DNA of 41,279 nucleotides from Burkholderiaceae bacterium (GTDB lineage: Bacteria > Pseudomonadota > Gammaproteobacteria > Burkholderiales > Burkholderiaceae_E). The notes below the pieces were generated by a model that saw only the letters and a program-made list of their open reading frames with translations, searched no databases and was not told the DNA's origin. Both the position numbers and the translations under genes were made by a program. Location: positions 1-41,279 of the forward strand of contig JAGXFG010000097.1 in NCBI GenBank assembly GCA_024637395.1. Direction: 5' to 3'. This document shows positions 36,754 to 41,279 of the stretch, piece by piece (within the stretch, counting starts at the first letter, position 1; every line of letters begins with the position of its first letter).

Positions 36754-38049
36754 TTAACCGCGTTGCGCCGCCTTGAAGGCGGCATTGAGGTCTTCGATCA
36801 GGTCATCGGGATCTTCGAGGCCGATCGACAAGCGCAGCGTGCCTTCGCGAATTCCGGCGGCTTCCAGCGCGGCGGTATCGACCCGGAAGTGGGTCGTCGA
36901 AGCCGGGTGGATCACCAGGGAGCGGGCATCGCCGACATTGGCCAGGTGCGAGAACAGCCGCAGCGCCTCGACGAAACGCCGGCCGGCGGCCCGGTCGCCC
37001 TTGAGATCGAAACTGAACACCGCCCCGCAGCCGCGCGGCAGCAGCCTCTGTGCCAGCGCGTGGTCGGGGTGACTGGCGAGCCCGGGATGGGCGACGCGCG
37101 CGACCATCGGGTGGGCTTCGAGGTGCTCGGCGATGCGCTGGGCGCTGGCGACGTGGCGCGCCATGCGCAGCGGCAGCGTTTCGACTCCCTGCAGGATCTG
37201 GAACGCGTTCATCGGGCTCATGCACGCGCCGAAGTCGCGCAGCCCCTCGCGCCGCGCCCGCAGCAGGAATGGCGCGACCGTCGATTCCTCGGCGAAGACC
37301 ATGCCGTGGAAGCCGTCGTAGGGCTCGGTCAGTTCCGGGAACTTGCCCGAGGCGTTCCAGTCGAAGCGTCCGGTGTCGACCAGCAGGCCGCCCACCACAG
37401 TGCCGTGACCGCAGAGGAATTTGGTCGCCGAGTGCTGGATGAGGTCGGCGCCGAACTCGGCCGGGCGCATCAGCCACGGCGTGGTGAAGGTCGAGTCGAC
37501 CATCAGCGGCACCCGGTGATCGTGGGCAATCTCCGCCACTGCCGGTATGTCGAGCACGTCGAGGCCGGGATTGCCCAGGGTCTCGCCAAACAGCAGCCGG
37601 GTGTTGGGGCGCAGCGCCGCGCGCCACGCATCCAGGTCGCGGGGGTCGACGAAGGTGGTTTCGATGCCGAAGCGCCGCAGCGTGAAGTGCAGCAGATTGT
37701 GCGAACCGCCGTAGAGCGCTCGCGAAGCCACGATGTGCGAGCCGGCGCCGGCAATGGTCGCTATCCCGAGGTGCAGTGCCGCCTGGCCGCTGGCCGTCGC
37801 CACCGCGCCGACCCCGGCTTCGAGCGCCGCGATGCGCTCTTCCAGCACCGCGACGGTGGGGTTGCTGATGCGCGAGTAGACGTGGCCCGACTGTTCCATG
37901 TTGAACAGCGCCGCCGCCTGGTCCGAGTCGCGAAACACGAACGAGGTCGAGAGGTAGATCGGGGTCGCACGGGCGCCGGTTTCCTCGTCGGGACGGGCGC
38001 CGGCGTGCACGGACAAACTGTCGAAACGCAGGGGATCGCTCTTGGCCAT
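36754..38049 (-). CDS. metY: O-acetylhomoserine sulfhydrylase (MetY-type)
   Basis: 431 residues of the Cys/Met-metabolism PLP family. The PLP lysine is K210 in QHSATKFLCGHG, with SGQAALHLGIATI and YSRISNPTVAVLEERIAALE earlier. The length of about 430 and the FDWNASGKFPELTEPYDGFHG insertion separate MetY from shorter cystathionine synthases and MetZ. It should make homocysteine from O-acetylhomoserine and sulfide. AGGA lies 7 bases before the ATG. I recognise no S-adenosylmethionine riboswitch in the leader. Confidence 0.92.
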   Translation of the reverse strand: MAKSDPLRFDSLSVHAGARPDEETGARATPIYLSTSFVFRDSDQAAALFNMEQSGHVYSRISNPTVAVLEERIAALEAGVGAVATASGQAALHLGIATIAGAGSHIVASRALYGGSHNLLHFTLRRFGIETTFVDPRDLDAWRAALRPNTRLLFGETLGNPGLDVLDIPAVAEIAHDHRVPLMVDSTFTTPWLMRPAEFGADLIQHSATKFLCGHGTVVGGLLVDTGRFDWNASGKFPELTEPYDGFHGMVFAEESTVAPFLLRARREGLRDFGACMSPMNAFQILQGVETLPLRMARHVASAQRIAEHLEAHPMVARVAHPGLASHPDHALAQRLLPRGCGAVFSFDLKGDRAAGRRFVEALRLFSHLANVGDARSLVIHPASTTHFRVDTAALEAAGIREGTLRLSIGLEDPDDLIEDLNAAFKAAQRG

Positions 38050-38123
38050 CGGGAAATCCTAGCACGCAGGCGACACTTTGGGCTCACCGCGGCCCCGCGG
38101 CGTTGCCTCGCCCCGATCGCTGC

Positions 38124-38145
38124 GGAGGCGGCGGCTCGCGCCTCC
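38124..38145. other. Inverted repeat between metY and the Pil-Chp operon
   Basis: GGAGGCG at 38124-38130 pairs with CGCCTCC at 38139-38145 around an eight-base loop. The 215-base divergent gap also has CCGCGG-GG-CCGCGG on the minus strand near 38090-38100. No -10/-35 pair stands out. This may be a regulatory dyad or a leader hairpin. Confidence 0.35.
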
Positions 38146-38264
38146 GTTCGTCGGCGCAGCAGGCGAGCCCATCGGTCGGTGCCGGGCGCGTGCTTCCGTT
38201 TCACGGCCGGGGCGGGGAAAATACCACTTGTCACGGGTTCTCGTAGCCGTGGGAGAATCGCCTA

Positions 38265-39410
38265 ATGAACGATCACGCTTCCTTCCGAGTGGCCGCCGCC
38301 GGACTCGATCCGCGCGACGCGCGCCTGATCGAGATCGTTTTCCGGCACAGCCAGTACAACCGCTTCCAGTTCCAGCTGGTGGCCACGCTCGAGCCGGAGC
38401 GGATGGACATCCTGGTCGCCAACACCACGGCTCCCGAGGGATTGGCAGCAGTGGCCCGCCTGCGCTCGTTGCGCAGCGAGGTACCGGTGATTGCCGCGGT
38501 GCCGCGAGGCGCCGCCAGCCCGGCCCGCTACTCGATCTCGATCGAGCGCCTGACGCTGCAACTGCTGCCGATTCTCAATCGGGTCGTCGAACAGGAAATT
38601 GTCGCTCCCCTGGAGCGTGCCCGCGAAGTCGCCGCGCCGCCGGCGCGGGTCCCGGGCTCGATCAGCGCTCCGCTCACGGCCCCGCCAGCCCGGTTCGCGA
38701 ATGCGCCGGGCGCGCCGGCGCCGACCCAGAGGCCGGCACCCGCACCAGCTCCGCCGGGCGCGGCCGGCACGTCGTTCCAGCAAGCGCCGGCTGCCGCAGC
38801 GCCGCGGCCAGCGCCGGTTCAGACTGCCCCAGCGCCGGCGCCGGCAGCGCAGGGCGCCCCAGCGCGGCCAGCGCGAGTCGCCTTGCGGCAGGTTTCGAAG
38901 CTGGTCGAGTTTCCGGGCAACGCCGAGCGCTCTGCCCAGCGCATCCGGGTGCTGGTGGTCGACGACAGCCCGACGGTGCGTCAGCAACTGTCGATCGCGC
39001 TCAACCGCATGGGATTCACCTGCGACGCGGTCGATTCGGCCGCTGCCGCGATCGAAATCCTCGGCCAGTCGCACTTCGATCTCGCCCTGGTCGACGTGGT
39101 GCTCGGCGAGACCGATGGCTATCGCCTGACCCGCGAGATTCGCCGCTCCCATCGCTCGACGCCAGTCATCATCCTGACCAGCAAGTCATCTCCTTTCGAC
39201 CTTGCCCGGGGCGCGTTGGCAGGCTGCAAGGCATACCTGGTCAAGCCGGTTCCCTTGCGCAAGCTCGAGGCGGCCGTGACCAAGGTCTTGCGCAAGACGC
39301 TGGCGATCGACGACCTCGCGGCGCTGATGCAACCGATTCCGCGAGCGGCCCAGCCCACCAGCGCCGACGAGCGTGACCCGGGATCGCGGCTGGATGGCAC
39401 GCGGCAATGA
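38265..39410 (+). CDS. PilG-like response regulator with an extra N-terminal receiver-like domain
   Basis: 381 residues, with GGGAG before the ATG. The C-terminal receiver (about 225-345) has VLVVDDSPTVRQQL, phospho-acceptor D277 (LALVDVVLGETDGY), TSKSS and a KPV lysine. The first 120 residues resemble a receiver fold (DILVANTTAPEGLAAVARL, VPVIAAVPRG), but lack the acidic cluster and phospho-aspartate. Between them is a linker of about 85 residues made mainly of Ala and Pro. It is the first gene of an operon with a second response regulator, a CheW-like and a chemoreceptor gene, as in the pilG-H-I-J set that controls type IV pili. The next gene overlaps by 4 bases. Confidence 0.82.
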   Translation: MNDHASFRVAAAGLDPRDARLIEIVFRHSQYNRFQFQLVATLEPERMDILVANTTAPEGLAAVARLRSLRSEVPVIAAVPRGAASPARYSISIERLTLQLLPILNRVVEQEIVAPLERAREVAAPPARVPGSISAPLTAPPARFANAPGAPAPTQRPAPAPAPPGAAGTSFQQAPAAAAPRPAPVQTAPAPAPAAQGAPARPARVALRQVSKLVEFPGNAERSAQRIRVLVVDDSPTVRQQLSIALNRMGFTCDAVDSAAAAIEILGQSHFDLALVDVVLGETDGYRLTREIRRSHRSTPVIILTSKSSPFDLARGALAGCKAYLVKPVPLRKLEAAVTKVLRKTLAIDDLAALMQPIPRAAQPTSADERDPGSRLDGTRQ

Positions 39411-39766
39411 GCAGGGCACTGGTAGTCGACGACGTCGCCGCGGAACGCGAGCGGATGGTCTTGATCCTGCGCTCGGCCGGTTGGGAGGTCAGCACGGCGG
39501 CCAGCGGCGCCGAAGCCATCGAGCGCGCCCGCGCCGAAACACCGAACATCATTTTCATGGACATCGTGATGCCCGACATGGATGGCTACCAGGCCTGTCG
39601 GCGGCTCGCGGCTGATCCGGTGACGCGCGGCATTCCGGTGGTCTTTGTCTCCAGCAAGAGCCAGCGCGCTGACCAGGTCTGGGCAATGGCGCTCGGTTGC
39701 CGGGACCTGATCGGCAAGCCCTATCGCGGCGAACAGTTGCTCGAAGCCCTGCATCATGCCGCCTGA
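39407..39766 (+). CDS. pilH: PilH-like single-domain response regulator
   Basis: 119 residues, one receiver domain: acidic pair D8-D9, phospho-acceptor D52 (FMDIVMPDMDGY), S82-S83 and K104 (GKPYRGEQ). No output domain, as with PilH and CheY. It starts inside the end of the preceding gene (ATGA) and overlaps the next by 11 bases. In Pil-Chp systems PilH balances PilG and acts as phosphate sink or retraction regulator. The name rests on gene order. Confidence 0.85.
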   Translation: MSRALVVDDVAAERERMVLILRSAGWEVSTAASGAEAIERARAETPNIIFMDIVMPDMDGYQACRRLAADPVTRGIPVVFVSSKSQRADQVWAMALGCRDLIGKPYRGEQLLEALHHAA

Positions 39767-40256
39767 GGCGGAGCCAGTGTCTAACCCGGAGGACCAGCCG
39801 GAGGTCCAGGCGCCAGCCAAGGTGCGCTTCGGGGTGATGCTCGCCGGGGTGCCGGTGCTGCTGCCGGCCGGGGTGATCACCGAGTTCGTGGTCCAGGCAA
39901 GCGTCTATCCGGTGCCGCGGGCACCGCAGCGCCTGCTCGGCCTGATGCAGGTCCGCGGCCAGCCGGTGCCGGTCTTTGATGCCGCGCTGCAACCACCCCG
40001 GGAATTGCCGCTCTTGCGCCGCCGCGATGTGCTGGTGGTCGGCTCCGGCGTGGAAGCCGGGGCCCTGGCGATCGATTCTCCGCCGCGCCAGCTCACTCCG
40101 GTTCCCCTGGAGTTGCCTGGTGCAGCCCCCGAGAGCTGCTTTGCGGAGGCCATGGAAGAGGCGTATTACGATCCATCCGAACCGCAGCTGGTGTGGTGGC
40201 AACTCTCCCCGGCGCGGCTGTTCACGATTCTCGCGCGACGGGTGGATGGGCAATGA
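39756..40256 (+). CDS. pilI: CheW-like adaptor (PilI-like)
   Basis: 166 residues from ATG 39756; a GTG at 39777 is an alternative. After about 23 acidic and proline-rich residues comes a CheW-type domain: [40 protein letters not shown] and a final block [17 protein letters not shown]. It should couple the chemoreceptor encoded next to a CheA-like kinase expected downstream, outside the window. Similarity to classic CheW is moderate, as for other PilI proteins. Confidence 0.82.
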   Translation: MPPEAEPVSNPEDQPEVQAPAKVRFGVMLAGVPVLLPAGVITEFVVQASVYPVPRAPQRLLGLMQVRGQPVPVFDAALQPPRELPLLRRRDVLVVGSGVEAGALAIDSPPRQLTPVPLELPGAAPESCFAEAMEEAYYDPSEPQLVWWQLSPARLFTILARRVDGQ

Positions 40257-41279
40257 ACGGGCTTATTGAGCGACTCGGCAACCTGTTGGGGAGCGGAAAT
40301 TTCGGCGTTGGCCTGCGGGCCCGGATCGCCGTGAGCGCAGTGCTCGCGGCGTTCACCGGCGCCGTGGCGACCGGGTTCCTGGTGCAACTGGACGGCTGGA
40401 GCAGCGGCGGCTGGGTGGCGGTGATGGTCACCGGCTTGCTGGTCGCCGGCGTTGCCGGGATCGCGAGCGTCATGTTCGCCGAGCACCTGGTGCGCCGGAT
40501 CAACGAACCGCTGGCGCGCTTGCGCCATACCGTCGAACAATTGTCGAGTGGCAATTTCGAGGCGCGCACCCGGATGAAGGGTCGGGACGCTTTCGGGCGG
40601 CTCGGCGCCGCCCTCGACGCCCTGCTCGACGAACGGGTCTCCACCATGGCGCGCTCGGCGCAGGAGAACGAGGAACTCAACAACTCGGTGATCTCGATCA
40701 TGCAGGCGGTCGGGACGATCGCGACCACCAAGGATCTCGGTCTGCGGGTGCCGGTAACCGAGAACGTTACCGGCGCGATCTCCGATGCCCTCAACCTGCT
40801 CACCGAAGAAACCGGACGGGTGTTGCGCAACGTCGCGTCGGTGTCGCGCGATGTCGCGCACGCCACCGTGGCGGTGCGCGGCCAGTCCGAGCTGGCCAGT
40901 CAGGCGGCCGAGCGGGAGCGCACCGAAGTTGGTTTTGCGGCGCGCGAACTGGCGCTCGCCGCCGAGGCGCTGACCGCGGTGGCGCGGGTCGCGGGCGAGG
41001 CCAACGAAGTGGCTGCGCACACGGTCGCGACCTCCAGCGCCGCGATGGAGTCGGTGGTCAGGACCCTGGGCGCTATCGTGGCCTCGCGCGAGCTGATTCG
41101 CGAAACGGAGAAACGGATCAAGCGCCTGGGCGAGCGTTCGCAGGAAATCGGCCAGGTCGTCAATATCATCCAGTCGATCGCCCAACGCACCGGAATCCTG
41201 GCGCTCAATGCCTCGATGCAGGCGGCGGCGGCCGGAGATGCGGGCCACAGCTTCGCGGTGGTCGCCGACGAGGTCAAGC
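40253..41279 (+). CDS. PilJ-like methyl-accepting chemotaxis protein (C-terminus outside window)
   Basis: The first 342 residues are visible. Two membrane helices lie close together (about 22-44 and 54-75), with only some ten residues ([10 protein letters not shown]) between them. A HAMP domain follows (about 76-125; [25 protein letters not shown]). A long coiled-coil signalling region then reaches the start of the hairpin tip ([29 protein letters not shown]). The large periplasmic PilJ domain of Pseudomonas and Xanthomonas PilJ is missing. It overlaps the CheW-like gene by 4 bases. Position makes it the PilJ of this operon. Confidence 0.87.
   Translation, partial: MNGLIERLGNLLGSGNFGVGLRARIAVSAVLAAFTGAVATGFLVQLDGWSSGGWVAVMVTGLLVAGVAGIASVMFAEHLVRRINEPLARLRHTVEQLSSGNFEARTRMKGRDAFGRLGAALDALLDERVSTMARSAQENEELNNSVISIMQAVGTIATTKDLGLRVPVTENVTGAISDALNLLTEETGRVLRNVASVSRDVAHATVAVRGQSELASQAAERERTEVGFAARELALAAEALTAVARVAGEANEVAAHTVATSSAAMESVVRTLGAIVASRELIRETEKRIKRLGERSQEIGQVVNIIQSIAQRTGILALNASMQAAAAGDAGHSFAVVADEVK

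Noticed and set aside
38050-38264. S-adenosylmethionine or S-adenosylhomocysteine riboswitch in the metY leader
   Set aside because: The leader is GC-rich with small dyads but I could not match the core of any known class. A covariance-model search would settle it.

Overview
The window is a GC-rich, densely coding piece of a bacterial chromosome, most likely from a betaproteobacterium. The evidence is gene order: yicC-gmk-rpoZ-spoT facing greB, pmbA back to back with darP-mogA, glnA-(DUF4124)-ntrB-ntrC facing xthA, a kinase-PP2C-rdgB-hemW run, and an XrtA/PEP-CTERM cassette. I see no phage, transposase, CRISPR array or rRNA. Almost everything is housekeeping or regulation. The genus cannot be told from the sequence alone.

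Layout. (1) 1-5342, minus strand: sugar transferase, prsK, prsR, prsT (cut by the window edge). This is the regulatory and export-associated part of an XrtA/PEP-CTERM exopolysaccharide locus. A sigma-54 type promoter and a perfect 14-bp tandem repeat lie upstream. (2) 5607-8851: an MtfA-like metallopeptidase, then relA on the plus strand with a -10 box almost on its start codon. (3) 8910-12013: mogA and darP (minus), pmbA and greB (plus). (4) 12023-16804, minus strand: yicC, marC, gmk, rpoZ, spoT. The window therefore holds both long stringent-response enzymes, the omega subunit and GreB within about 8 kb. (5) 16953-20759, plus strand: Ser/Thr kinase, PP2C phosphatase, rdgB, hemW, tightly packed. 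(6) 20760-25866: a nitrogen-control block with two NtrC-type enhancer sites, a sigma-54 promoter, glnA, a strong hairpin, a secreted DUF4124 protein, ntrB and ntrC. (7) 25946-31515: xthA (minus), an ornithine cyclodeaminase-family gene (plus), and a minus-strand run of folD, prlC and a DUF4124-glutaredoxin protein. (8) 31615-32642: a tRNA-Ala(GGC)/tRNA-Glu(TTC) unit with promoter and terminator, then an rluF-like pseudouridine synthase. (9) 32682-38049: an orphan LuxR-type response regulator, dusA-yihY, an alpha/beta hydrolase and metY. (10) 38265 to the end: a Pil-Chp-like chemosensory operon (two response regulators, CheW-like, methyl-accepting protein cut by the edge).

How parts fit. Two separate sigma-54 circuits can be read here. 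PrsK/PrsR is encoded next to the sugar transferase promoter it may drive. NtrB/NtrC is encoded downstream of the glnA promoter it should control. No clearly new multi-gene system stands out. The best unusual points are the repeat-bearing leader of the polysaccharide sugar transferase, the chemoreceptor with almost no periplasmic domain beside a response regulator carrying an extra receiver-like domain, the DUF4124-glutaredoxin fusion, and the rluF start abutting a tRNA terminator. Intergenic gaps are short; the only one over 300 bases (20760-21152) is the glnA control region.
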